Of a stretch of DNA of 17,911 bases, positions 7,549 through 14,660 are shown piece after piece; position 1 is the first letter of the stretch, and each line of letters begins with the position of its first letter. Below the pieces are notes generated by a model. That model had not been told where the DNA came from and searched no databases. It worked only from the letters and a program-made list of their open reading frames with translations. Where the stretch lies: NCBI GenBank assembly GCA_008017145.1, contig SSGY01000204.1:1-17911 (forward strand), read 5' to 3'. The translations under genes and the position numbers were made by a program. The DNA is from Neisseriales bacterium. GTDB taxonomy: Bacteria > Pseudomonadota > Gammaproteobacteria > Burkholderiales > UBA11063.

Positions 7549-9387
7549 TTATAACTTTGGAGCGGCATACTGTTGTAGCTGTTGATCACTTAAATTTCCA
7601 ATATTCGAATAAGACCAGTCATCACGCCAGTTTAGTATTTTTGAACTTCCTTTAACTGATGTGCTATAACCGGTACATTTTAAACTATCTTCATAAGAAC
7701 TTGGATTGCAATCTTCATTAAGAGATTTAATATTGTTGAATGAAATTTTGTAGTGACCGGTTGTATCATCCAATCTTTTTACCACAACCATTTTACCAGC
7801 GCCGCAGATGTCTTCATTGCACTCCGGAATTTGTGATAGATTGACATATGATTGGTTAGTCTCAGAGGCATATAAATTAGGAATAAGTACAACGGTATAA
7901 TCTTTTGTATAATTATTGGCCGTACCAAACATTGAATTTAATGCCAATAAATTAGAAGATGTATATGTTTTGGAATAAAACTTCAAATTTGTTGGATCAA
8001 TTTTTAAAGTATCACTATTATTAAAGTCTTCAATAAGCTGTGGGAGTATTTTAGTTGCACATGTATCTGGTGAGCTATAACAAGTCGCTGAAACATTTGT
8101 AATATATTGCTCACGAGCAACGATTTTGTCGTATGCTTGGTTTTTGAAGTTTTCATAGCCCTTGTTTTTTAGTAGGCGATTCATATCATCCATGCCATAA
8201 TAGAGTAAAATGGTCTTTTTATATAGATCGTTTAATTTATCAATAGCTTCTTTTCCCTGAGCACTAATTGCATTATCATTGCCCAAGCTAACAAGTTTTG
8301 CATATTTTACGGTTTGTGGAGCAGTATAAGAGACTCTGTTTAATAGAATATTCTGATTGGCATCCAATATTTGGCTTTGTAGTGTTCCAGCATATTCGAG
8401 TACTTTCATCATTGCTGCTTCACATTCTGCAAAATTGTCTAAACTACATTTGATAAGACCTTCTTTCGAAACCCCATTTTTAAGTAGCTCACCAGGAATT
8501 CCACCGTCTTGTATAACTTTAATTTCTACACTAGCATTACTTTGTTTCGACTTTTCATTTTGGTTTATAGCAGCACTAAGACTACCAAATGAGCCATAAC
8601 TACCACCAAGACTTGCTCCAAAACTAGATGCTTGTTGTTGATTTTCAAATTTTATATTCATAACTGCACTTACAGTGGCTCCAAAACGTTCTTTATCAAC
8701 AAATGAGTCACCGCACTGGGAGTAAAACTTATTATTTAATGACCCCCAGCTTATATAAGCTGGGTTCAAGAGTTTTGTTACGCTGGAATTATCATAGAAT
8801 GTTCTGGAGCCATGCTCTCCAGCGATAGATGCCACCACTTTAAAGCCAATGGCGCTGCTGCTAAATAGTGAGCTATTGGTTAGATCCATTGATGCATTTG
8901 CTGTAAATAGCCCGGCACCAACAGATAAGGTAGCATTGACAGCGCTATTTTGTTCCCCGCTATTTTCAGAAGAGGTCTTAATAATTTGTACTGAATCCTG
9001 CTGTGGCGGTGTGTACATTCCTGATTCCGAGAGATCTGACATTATAATACATGGGTTTCCTGCAAGCAGTGCTCCACCCAATACGCTATACGCAGGAGCT
9101 CCCAATAACGATTGGGTTGACGCTCCGAGCTGGGTAATATGTTTTTCGCTATCAAGCTTTAAGGATGAAGGAATTATTGGAACTTTTTTTTCTGACAGGC
9201 TTTTTAATACTATTTGTCTGCGCTGCATGAAATTTTGGTATATACTATTTTGTGTTTCTACATTTGAATCTGAAGATGTGGCTGAATTACATGCAGACAG
9301 TAAAGATGGTAAGATAGCAAAAAATAATAATGAATTTAGCTTGATTATTTTGCAGGAATTTATAGTTATAGATTGGATTGGTTTCAT
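7549..9387 (-). CDS. Lipoprotein with CGDSFV / possible MACPF-like core
   Basis: This 612-aa protein has a signal peptide and lipobox L30-S31-A32-C33, with AAGGA 8 nt before the ATG. It is clearly paralogous to the secreted 529-aa product at 11401-12990. Shared features are an early Cys (113), a Gly/Ser/Ala-rich strand region (about 150-190), F-Y-S-Q-C-G-D-S-F-V (CGDSFV at 225-230) followed by F-G-A and I-K-F, an I-Q-D-G-G-I-P-G-E-L segment with GG at 295-296, paired cysteines (KC...EC at about 314-322, and ATC...DTC at about 436-443), and a long helical stretch. The pattern aromatic-x-x-x-[YC]-G-[TD]-[HS]-[FY]-V then G-G/A, and a later GG, recalls the MACPF signature Y-G-T-H-F/Y. I infer a possible pore-forming fold. 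The C-terminal third has more cysteine pairs and no recognised domain. It sits 37 nt after the 232-aa secreted-protein gene, probably one operon. Confidence 0.7.
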   Translation of the reverse strand: MKPIQSITINSCKIIKLNSLLFFAILPSLLSACNSATSSDSNVETQNSIYQNFMQRRQIVLKSLSEKKVPIIPSSLKLDSEKHITQLGASTQSLLGAPAYSVLGGALLAGNPCIIMSDLSESGMYTPPQQDSVQIIKTSSENSGEQNSAVNATLSVGAGLFTANASMDLTNSSLFSSSAIGFKVVASIAGEHGSRTFYDNSSVTKLLNPAYISWGSLNNKFYSQCGDSFVDKERFGATVSAVMNIKFENQQQASSFGASLGGSYGSFGSLSAAINQNEKSKQSNASVEIKVIQDGGIPGELLKNGVSKEGLIKCSLDNFAECEAAMMKVLEYAGTLQSQILDANQNILLNRVSYTAPQTVKYAKLVSLGNDNAISAQGKEAIDKLNDLYKKTILLYYGMDDMNRLLKNKGYENFKNQAYDKIVAREQYITNVSATCYSSPDTCATKILPQLIEDFNNSDTLKIDPTNLKFYSKTYTSSNLLALNSMFGTANNYTKDYTVVLIPNLYASETNQSYVNLSQIPECNEDICGAGKMVVVKRLDDTTGHYKISFNNIKSLNEDCNPSSYEDSLKCTGYSTSVKGSSKILNWRDDWSYSNIGNLSDQQLQQYAAPKL

Positions 9388-9424
9388 TTCAATTATCCTT
9401 GTTTGTATATATAGAACTATTAAA

Positions 9425-10123
9425 TTAGTCTTTTAAGCAGGCAATATAAGCATTTACACTTGCCGCTTTTGCACAGATATCTACTACTAAAGAAATGGTA
9501 TTAAGAGAGTCTGCATATTCCTGATCCTGTGGTGATGAATATATCCGCTTATCTTGATCAAAACGATAATAGGCATCGACACCAAGATATTTGCCATCTT
9601 TATCATAAGCTGGTCCGGCATAATAATAATGATTATAGTCAGGACCGCTACCTTCGGCAGTATAGCCATAGAAGTATTTGGTTAAATTATTATGAAAGAT
9701 TGGGTTGGTATCAATAATTAAATTGGCAAAGCGATCCTCTCCAACATCCACTTGTACTCTGAAAACAAAATATTGATAGCCATTGGCACGAACTTCTGCA
9801 GTAATGTCGTTTCCTTGATAGTCTATTATTTTGAAGTTATCAGCATCCATAGCTGATGTATTCCGCGCCATTTCTATGCTTGAAGTATTGGGGGGAATCG
9901 TTATTTCGGTTCCTCTATTCAAGTATTGCCGCGGTCCATCGAAAACATTCCAGTTTCTGGCTAAAAGATAATCGGTTCGCAATCCTCTGAAATCTGACAT
10001 TTTAACTGGGTGGCTCAAATCGTTTTCAATTACTACTGATTTCCATTGATCTGCAAACACGGAGTTGCATAGCAAAGTGCTTCCTAAGATTGTTGCTATA
10101 ACAGTTCTTATGGTTTTCTTCAT
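9425..10123 (-). CDS. Secreted protein of unknown function, possible aegerolysin-like beta-sandwich
   Basis: The 232-aa product has a signal peptide with a V-F-A cleavage site (after residue 24) and no lipobox, so it is exported free. The ATG has AAAGGA 7 nt upstream. The mature protein starts DQWKSVVIENDLSHPVKM, then alternates hydrophobic residues, includes a T-x-I-x-I-P-P-N-T turn, and becomes Tyr-rich around 148-190. Two cysteines near the C-terminus (DIC...IAC) could pair. The opening Q-W-x-V-x-I-x-N-x3-x-P-V-K and the later IPPNTSSIEMARNTSA loosely follow aegerolysins (A-Q-W-V-x-I-x-I-x-N..., then a P-x-x-x-x-I-x-A-C-G-R segment), but the ACGR cysteine is absent. Aegerolysins partner MACPF proteins, and the next gene 37 nt downstream is the MACPF-like candidate. 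The family assignment is weak; export and gene reality are firm. Confidence 0.7.
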   Translation of the reverse strand: MKKTIRTVIATILGSTLLCNSVFADQWKSVVIENDLSHPVKMSDFRGLRTDYLLARNWNVFDGPRQYLNRGTEITIPPNTSSIEMARNTSAMDADNFKIIDYQGNDITAEVRANGYQYFVFRVQVDVGEDRFANLIIDTNPIFHNNLTKYFYGYTAEGSGPDYNHYYYAGPAYDKDGKYLGVDAYYRFDQDKRIYSSPQDQEYADSLNTISLVVDICAKAASVNAYIACLKD

Positions 10124-10173
10124 TTAATTTTCCTTTATCTAAAATTAATATTGAATTATCCTCAAATAAACCT

Positions 10174-10187
10174 TGCAGAAATCTGCA
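10174..10187. promoter_or_regulatory. Short perfect dyad upstream of the 232-aa gene
   Basis: TGCAGA-AA-TCTGCA is a perfect 14-bp palindrome about 50 nt upstream of the start of the 232-aa secreted-protein gene, in the 210-nt gap behind the 317-aa lipoprotein gene. Related TTCTGCAA half-sites occur nearby, around 10200 and 10278. It may be a regulator site or a small hairpin. No convincing promoter boxes could be assigned around it. Confidence 0.3.
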
Positions 10188-10333
10188 CAAAATGCATTTA
10201 TTCTGCAATTTGCTGGTCGTATTTGCTATCATCGCTTTTTTTGGTGAAACGCCATAAATATCAACAATACCAACAAATTCTGCAACCAGATTTAGCTAAA
10301 AACTCATAAGCTGGAAGCACCCGATTATTGCAA

Positions 10334-11287
10334 TTAGTTTGCTTTTATAGTATTTACATAGTTATTACTAAATTTCTCGTCACCGATCCACTTACCTTCG
10401 ACATAGTACAAATTAGTTCCATCTGAAGCAAGGTAATCGCATGAGAAATATCCTGGTTGTGACGCATTAGCAAATTTTGACCAGCTAAAATCATTGCTAG
10501 AACCAGCAGGATGATAGGCATAAACAAAATCAGATTCAGCACAAGCATATATCGTATTTTTAACATAGCTTGAATCATTTATATTACGATCACCCGGTCC
10601 ATACTTAACCCACGGAGTGTTACTGCTACTACCAAGCTGTTTGGAATAGGTCTGAGAAGTAGTCGCCGCAACAAAATTTGACTGGGTGTTTACTCTAGAT
10701 GCATAAAGAACGGTTCCAGTACTATCGTCTATCGCCAGTAAATCACCATCTCCCGGCACATAAAAATCAGGTACGGATTCAAATTTATTACTATCAAGCT
10801 TGACCATATATAATCCTGATTCATTCTGATCTGTTAAATAAAGATTGCCAGCATAATACTCTAATTTATTAAAAGCTACAGTAAAAGGGATGTCAATGTT
10901 TGCTACAGCCCAAGTATTATCTTTTGTATGATAAATTAACAAGAAGTCATTTCCTGTCTGCGCCTGAGTACCTAGAGCATAAATATTTCCTTTATTATCA
11001 TCAATAATTTGTGATGTAACCAAAATATTGTTAGGTGCTTGTAAATCACACGTCATATTGCCAGGGATATCTTTAACCGAAAGCTTACACAGCGCACCAC
11101 TTTGACCAACGCTAAGAACAGCTTGAGTTACAGGATCATAAACAAGACCATGTATGGTTTGGGTGTCTACACTATTGGTCTGGTTATTACTACCTGACGA
11201 ACTATTTGTCCCGTTACAGGCAGTAAGGATAACGCTGGATAGAATCAATCCGGCTACTAAACTATTACTCAATTTGTTATTTTTCAT
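10334..11287 (-). CDS. Propeller-like lipoprotein
   Basis: This 317-aa protein has a signal peptide and lipobox L21-T22-A23-C24, then a Ser/Asn/Thr-rich linker (about 25-42). The rest is built of beta-rich segments with a loose recurring theme: G-N-[IL]-Y-x-[LT], a short acidic turn, then an aromatic such as NTWAVA, DFYV, TPWVKY or DFSWSK. This resembles the two seven-repeat propeller lipoproteins in the same cluster but is more diverged and shorter. Cysteines occur in pairs (C67/C79 region; YAC and FSC near the end). The Shine-Dalgarno is poor (AGAAG). It lies 113 nt downstream of the 529-aa secreted-protein gene and is probably co-transcribed with it. Function unknown; surface binding or scaffolding is the best guess. 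Confidence 0.75.
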   Translation of the reverse strand: MKNNKLSNSLVAGLILSSVILTACNGTNSSSGSNNQTNSVDTQTIHGLVYDPVTQAVLSVGQSGALCKLSVKDIPGNMTCDLQAPNNILVTSQIIDDNKGNIYALGTQAQTGNDFLLIYHTKDNTWAVANIDIPFTVAFNKLEYYAGNLYLTDQNESGLYMVKLDSNKFESVPDFYVPGDGDLLAIDDSTGTVLYASRVNTQSNFVAATTSQTYSKQLGSSSNTPWVKYGPGDRNINDSSYVKNTIYACAESDFVYAYHPAGSSNDFSWSKFANASQPGYFSCDYLASDGTNLYYVEGKWIGDEKFSNNYVNTIKAN

Positions 11288-11400
11288 AATAATATTCTTC
11301 TTTCTATATTTTATTAATGTTTACTAATAAATTCCCGCACCACAAGCAGTACGGTATTGCTTGAATATTGCTTATCAATGGCAATTCAAATCCAAAACGA

Positions 11401-12990
11401 TTAAAGTGGGCTATCTGTTTGCTTTGTAAATTGTACATCAACACTGTTTAGCCCATTTTTACAAGTAAAGGTGCGCGTATTTGCAAATTTATTATCACTA
11501 CTTGCTGGCAAACATTTATATGTCTTAACAACTCCAAATAATCCTTTGTATGGAATATCAAAGCGGCTAATATACGAAACACCATTTTCTTCAACTTGAT
11601 AAGCTTGTACAATTTTGTTATTTGTCTTGCTGTCCGTGGTATGTGTTGCAAATGTATTAGCAAAAGAAATTGGCACAAGATAAGTCAGATTACCACCAAC
11701 AATATATGACCAAGAGTTATTTAATTGTCCATATTTGTCTTTATCAAAGTTGTAAGTAGAAGTACTGTTTTTAAAGATAGCTTCTATATTTTCAGCAATT
11801 GTCGGACACATTTCTGCTTGAGCATTGAAACAGTCAATAGCTTTTGACTTAATATAATCAATTCGATTATTCAGAACTTTTATCTGTGCTGCAATATACG
11901 AATTAACATCAGGCTGAATAGGTAAAGAATTAGCTTTATAATGGTTTAAAAAGTCAATACGAGATTGTGAAGTTGTTAAAGCATCAGAAACCTTACCTTG
12001 AGCAGTTACTACAGCGGTAGATAATTGTTTTGGAGCTGGAACAGAAATGCCAATGCTAGAATACGAATAAATCTTAGGACTAAAATAATACAGTCGATCC
12101 GCAATCATTGCACCATTATTGTCTATAATTTGCTTACTAATCTCAGTTGCATAGCTATTAACCTTAGCGATTAAATCAGAACATTTTTTCATTGTTCCAG
12201 AAGAACAACTGGCGAAATCCGTGCTTCCAAAGATCTCGGCTAATTTATCAGGTGTACCACCTTTCTGAATCGCAGATACCGTTACGACGGCATTGCTGGT
12301 TAAAGATGACTCAGCATAACCTATAGAATTATCAAGTGTTATGCCTGCGCTTTCTTTGGCTTTTGCTGTCAGATTAGCACTTTCAAGAAATTTTAACTTG
12401 TCCTCTTTACTATTAAATTTAATACCGACATTAACACCAAGGACAACCCCAGCATCCATATCGCCGACAAAAGAATCTCCACAAGTTTGGAAAAATGCAT
12501 TATCCCCTGCAGTTAATGCAGCTTGCCCATCGCTACCAAGATTACTATTTCCTAGAGTAGTTTTTAAGCTAGCTTTTGCTGAGTAGGCATACAAATAAGT
12601 TAAGTTATAAGTATAATCCGTATCTGTTGCTCCTGCAGAGAACTCCGCACCGGCACCAGCTGTCACAAAAGTCGAAATTTTTCCAGAAGCATTAGATTTG
12701 AGATTTAATGCTCGGGAAATATTAGAATTAGAAGCTGCGTTACTGAAACTCAACTCAATGCGTGGTGATGCACCAAGCTCGATATTACCATTGGTATTCA
12801 TACAGATAGTTGAACTAGTTGGCATCTCTGTCGCGTACAAAGTTGGAACACCCAGTTTTGCCCAGTCTTCGCTAACAGCACCCTGTAAGCTCTTATTTTT
12901 AGACGAAGAGCTTAGACTCTGGCTTGCAAATACACCGCCAGTGAAAACCCCGAGCAAAGCGCAAGTTAATATTAATTTTCTCTTTTTCAT
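11401..12990 (-). CDS. Secreted CGDSFV protein, possible MACPF-like pore former
   Basis: The 529-aa product has a cleavable signal peptide (V-F-A before S23) and no lipobox, so unlike its lipoprotein paralogue at 7549-9387 it should be released. AAAGGA sits 7 nt before the ATG. Core marks are Cys63, the strand SGKISTFVTAGAGAEFSAGA, FFQTCGDSFVGDMDAG (CGDSFV at 170-175) followed by GVVLGVNVGIKF, then VTVSAIQKGGTPDKL (GG at 244-245). Cys pairs ASC...KKC (about 262-270) and IDC...EMC match pairs in the paralogue, and two cysteines close the C-terminus (YKC...FTC). CGDSFV plus Gly occupies the place of the MACPF Y-G-T-H-F/Y signature and GG; this link is an inference. The gene heads a likely unit with the 317-aa lipoprotein and has a long leader with an operator-like dyad. 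Confidence 0.75.
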   Translation of the reverse strand: MKKRKLILTCALLGVFTGGVFASQSLSSSSKNKSLQGAVSEDWAKLGVPTLYATEMPTSSTICMNTNGNIELGASPRIELSFSNAASNSNISRALNLKSNASGKISTFVTAGAGAEFSAGATDTDYTYNLTYLYAYSAKASLKTTLGNSNLGSDGQAALTAGDNAFFQTCGDSFVGDMDAGVVLGVNVGIKFNSKEDKLKFLESANLTAKAKESAGITLDNSIGYAESSLTSNAVVTVSAIQKGGTPDKLAEIFGSTDFASCSSGTMKKCSDLIAKVNSYATEISKQIIDNNGAMIADRLYYFSPKIYSYSSIGISVPAPKQLSTAVVTAQGKVSDALTTSQSRIDFLNHYKANSLPIQPDVNSYIAAQIKVLNNRIDYIKSKAIDCFNAQAEMCPTIAENIEAIFKNSTSTYNFDKDKYGQLNNSWSYIVGGNLTYLVPISFANTFATHTTDSKTNNKIVQAYQVEENGVSYISRFDIPYKGLFGVVKTYKCLPASSDNKFANTRTFTCKNGLNSVDVQFTKQTDSPL

Positions 12991-13077
12991 TACAGTTTCC
13001 TTTTATAAATTGTTTATATATTTCTTGGTTGTGCCAACTGATATTTCATAAAGTATGATCCCTAAGGAAAAAGACTA

Positions 13078-13102
13078 CTGCATACGACAGAAGAATATGC
13101 AG
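13078..13102 (-). promoter_or_regulatory. Hairpin in the leader of the 529-aa gene
   Basis: CTGCATA and TATGCAG form a perfect 7-bp stem around an 11-nt loop. On the minus strand it is followed by TAGTCTTTTTCC, so it could act as a weak attenuator or a stability element about 90 nt ahead of the start codon. The T-run begins 4 nt after the stem and is interrupted by C, so it is not a standard terminator. Confidence 0.35.
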
Positions 13103-13190
13103 CAGTAATAAGGGTTAACACTCACGAACTTTAATACCAATTGTACAAATAAACTACAAAGCTACAATAAAAAGCCAATCTCCAGACACA

Positions 13191-13220
13191 ATGTTACTAA
13201 ACAACTACATATACACACAA
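13191..13220 (-). promoter_or_regulatory. Predicted promoter of the 529-aa gene
   Basis: On the minus strand TTGTGT (13220-13215) and TAACAT (13196-13191) are separated by 18 nt. Each hexamer is a modest match to consensus, but the geometry is the same as at the 842-aa gene. In both, the dyad CAATAG-N10-CTATTG overlaps the -35 box by exactly 3 nt. Confidence 0.35.
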
Positions 13221-13239
13221 TAGTTAAAATCATCTATTG
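13218..13239. promoter_or_regulatory. Operator-like dyad, copy 1 (CAATAG-N10-CTATTG)
   Basis: A perfect 6-bp inverted repeat with a 10-nt AT-rich centre (TTAAAATCAT) lies upstream of the secreted 529-aa gene. The 16-nt centre-to-centre half-site spacing is suited to a dimeric regulator. The outer base pairs extend into ACAATAG...CTATTGAC. The same layout occurs at 17323-17344 and 17482-17503. Confidence 0.6.
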
Positions 13240-13447
13240 ACAAAATTTAAAACACACAATACAATTATTAATCAAATAGTTATGCAAAAATCATAGAGCT
13301 AAATAGCTGCAACATTGCAATACAAGACTATTACAAGCCCCACCAAAGTCGCAATAAACAACACCAACCACACACTTTTATACTCAATCTAAGCAAAATA
13401 AAACTAACTTAACTGTTAGCTAGGTCTTAAGATGCACCTCTTTATGC

Positions 13448-13472
13448 AAAAAGGTGGAAAAAAATTCCACCT
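13448..13472 (-). terminator. Rho-independent terminator after the stalked propeller gene
   Basis: On the minus strand AGGTGGAA, a 5-nt T loop and TTCCACCT make a perfect 8-bp stem followed by TTTT, about 20 nt after the stop codon of the 367-aa lipoprotein gene. It would end the 842-aa/367-aa transcript and insulate the 529-aa gene. An overlapping alternative pairing with GCACCT at about 13433 is possible. Confidence 0.8.
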
Positions 13473-13490
13473 AATAAAAAAAATATTGAT

Positions 13491-14594
13491 TTATTTTCCA
13501 GCAGCAACAGCCACCCAGCTTTCGCCAGCACCCAAAGAAGTATAGAAAACATATCCAGCAGTACTAGCGGCATACAATCTGCCACGTGCATCAATAGCAG
13601 TTGCGCTACTTGGCATGAAATCAATTGGCAATCTACCATTTCCTAGCTGTAGCCAGCTATTAGTACCCGTATCCAGTATATAAGCATAACCATAAGCAGT
13701 TGAAGCATATAGATTACCTGCTGCATCTTCAGTTAAGTCAGTTACCAGCCCATGATCCGGCAAGGCGCCATTCCCAGCTAGAGTCCAGTTCATGACTGGA
13801 TTAGGACCAACATCAATATAATAAACCAAACCACCAGTAGTACCTGCATATACCCGAGTTCCAATATTCTCAATGGCTTGACATGTCCCCCCCAAACCAC
13901 TCCCACCAGCCGCAACTACCCAAGCTGTCGCGCCGTAGTTACTCGAGAAATAGACTAATCCATTACTGGTACCTACAGCAATATTTCCCAGACGAGTTGC
14001 TTTCATGGTATTAATCGTACCATTCGCATCAGGAATTGGACCAGCAGCAACTGCTGCCCAATCACCAGTACCTGACTCAGATTTATAGACATTACGCGCA
14101 AAGCTTGCCGCTATTACATCATCAGTTGGAGTAGTTGCGATATATGTAATTCCATCATTGTCGGGTATGGGGCTTCCCCCGATCAGCTGCCAAGTTGATG
14201 ATTCAACCGCATACTTATCCAAATAGACATTTCCATTAGCAGTAGAAACATATAGATCCCGATCATTCTGGATCAGCGCTTTAGTAATATTTCCACTATC
14301 AGGAACTGGTATATTGTTGATAAGCTGCCATGACTCGGTTGCCAATCTTGACAGATAAACATAACCACCATTAGTCCCGGCTATTACATTTTCTTCGGTA
14401 TCAACATCAATAGTATTAACACTTGCTCCATTTGGAACTCTCGCCGCAGCTGGTGGTGGTGCTGGGGTTGGACCAGGTGTTGGCGTAGGGGTTGGAACTG
14501 GCGTTGGTGTTGCCCCCCCACCATTACAACCTGCCAAAGCGATACCAAGTAGAGCGGCAAAAATGATATTTTGTTTAAATACATAATTTTTCAT
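13491..14594 (-). CDS. Lipoprotein: Pro/Thr stalk plus seven-bladed beta-propeller
   Basis: This 367-aa protein has a signal peptide and lipobox L20-A21-G22-C23, then a Gly run and a T-P-repeat stalk (about 28-50). The ATG has AAGGA at 7-nt spacing. The rest is seven tandem units of 43-47 residues, each with [NG]-x-[LV]-Y/I-[AV]-[GS]-T-x-x-G-x-V-Y and W-x-[LV]-[IA]-x-[GN]-x-x-x-P-[DI]. The G-x-V-Y marks fall at 77, 121, 167, 212, 255, 302 and 347. This regularity is strong evidence for a seven-bladed propeller held away from the membrane by the stalk. It is paralogous to the lipoprotein at 6082-7476, which carries an Ig-like domain instead of the stalk. It lies 66 nt downstream of the 842-aa gene, in one unit closed by the terminator at 13448-13472. 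A binding or adhesion role is inferred. Confidence 0.85.
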   Translation of the reverse strand: MKNYVFKQNIIFAALLGIALAGCNGGGATPTPVPTPTPTPGPTPAPPPAAARVPNGASVNTIDVDTEENVIAGTNGGYVYLSRLATESWQLINNIPVPDSGNITKALIQNDRDLYVSTANGNVYLDKYAVESSTWQLIGGSPIPDNDGITYIATTPTDDVIAASFARNVYKSESGTGDWAAVAAGPIPDANGTINTMKATRLGNIAVGTSNGLVYFSSNYGATAWVVAAGGSGLGGTCQAIENIGTRVYAGTTGGLVYYIDVGPNPVMNWTLAGNGALPDHGLVTDLTEDAAGNLYASTAYGYAYILDTGTNSWLQLGNGRLPIDFMPSSATAIDARGRLYAASTAGYVFYTSLGAGESWVAVAAGK

Positions 14595-14660
14595 ATTTTT
14601 TCCTTAACTTAGGAGATGAATGAGCCATGCAAGCATGAGCTCATTCATACAAAGACTAGA

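Larger units (their letters stand above)
12991..13447. other. Long intergenic region: leader of the 529-aa gene
   Basis: No gene was found here. Position 13191-13220 holds a predicted minus-strand promoter, so about 190 nt would be an untranslated leader. From about 13140 to 13430 the plus strand is strikingly G-poor. A plus-oriented pair TTGACA-N17-TACAAT occurs at 13237-13265, so transcription from the same dyad could also run rightward, where no ORF exists. Other small dyads are TGCAA-CA-TTGCA (13308-13319) and AGCT-AAAT-AGCT nearby. Confidence 0.5.

Noticed and set aside
8849..9436. 195-aa plus-strand open frame
   Set aside because: It is antisense to the N-terminal part of the 612-aa lipoprotein, whose signal peptide, lipobox and Shine-Dalgarno are all in the other strand.
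14459..14513. Repetitive GGTGTTGG-type sequence that might be a tandem DNA repeat or CRISPR-like array
   Set aside because: It encodes the Thr/Pro stalk of the 367-aa lipoprotein; there are no spaced identical repeats, and no CRISPR array or cas gene is present anywhere in the window.
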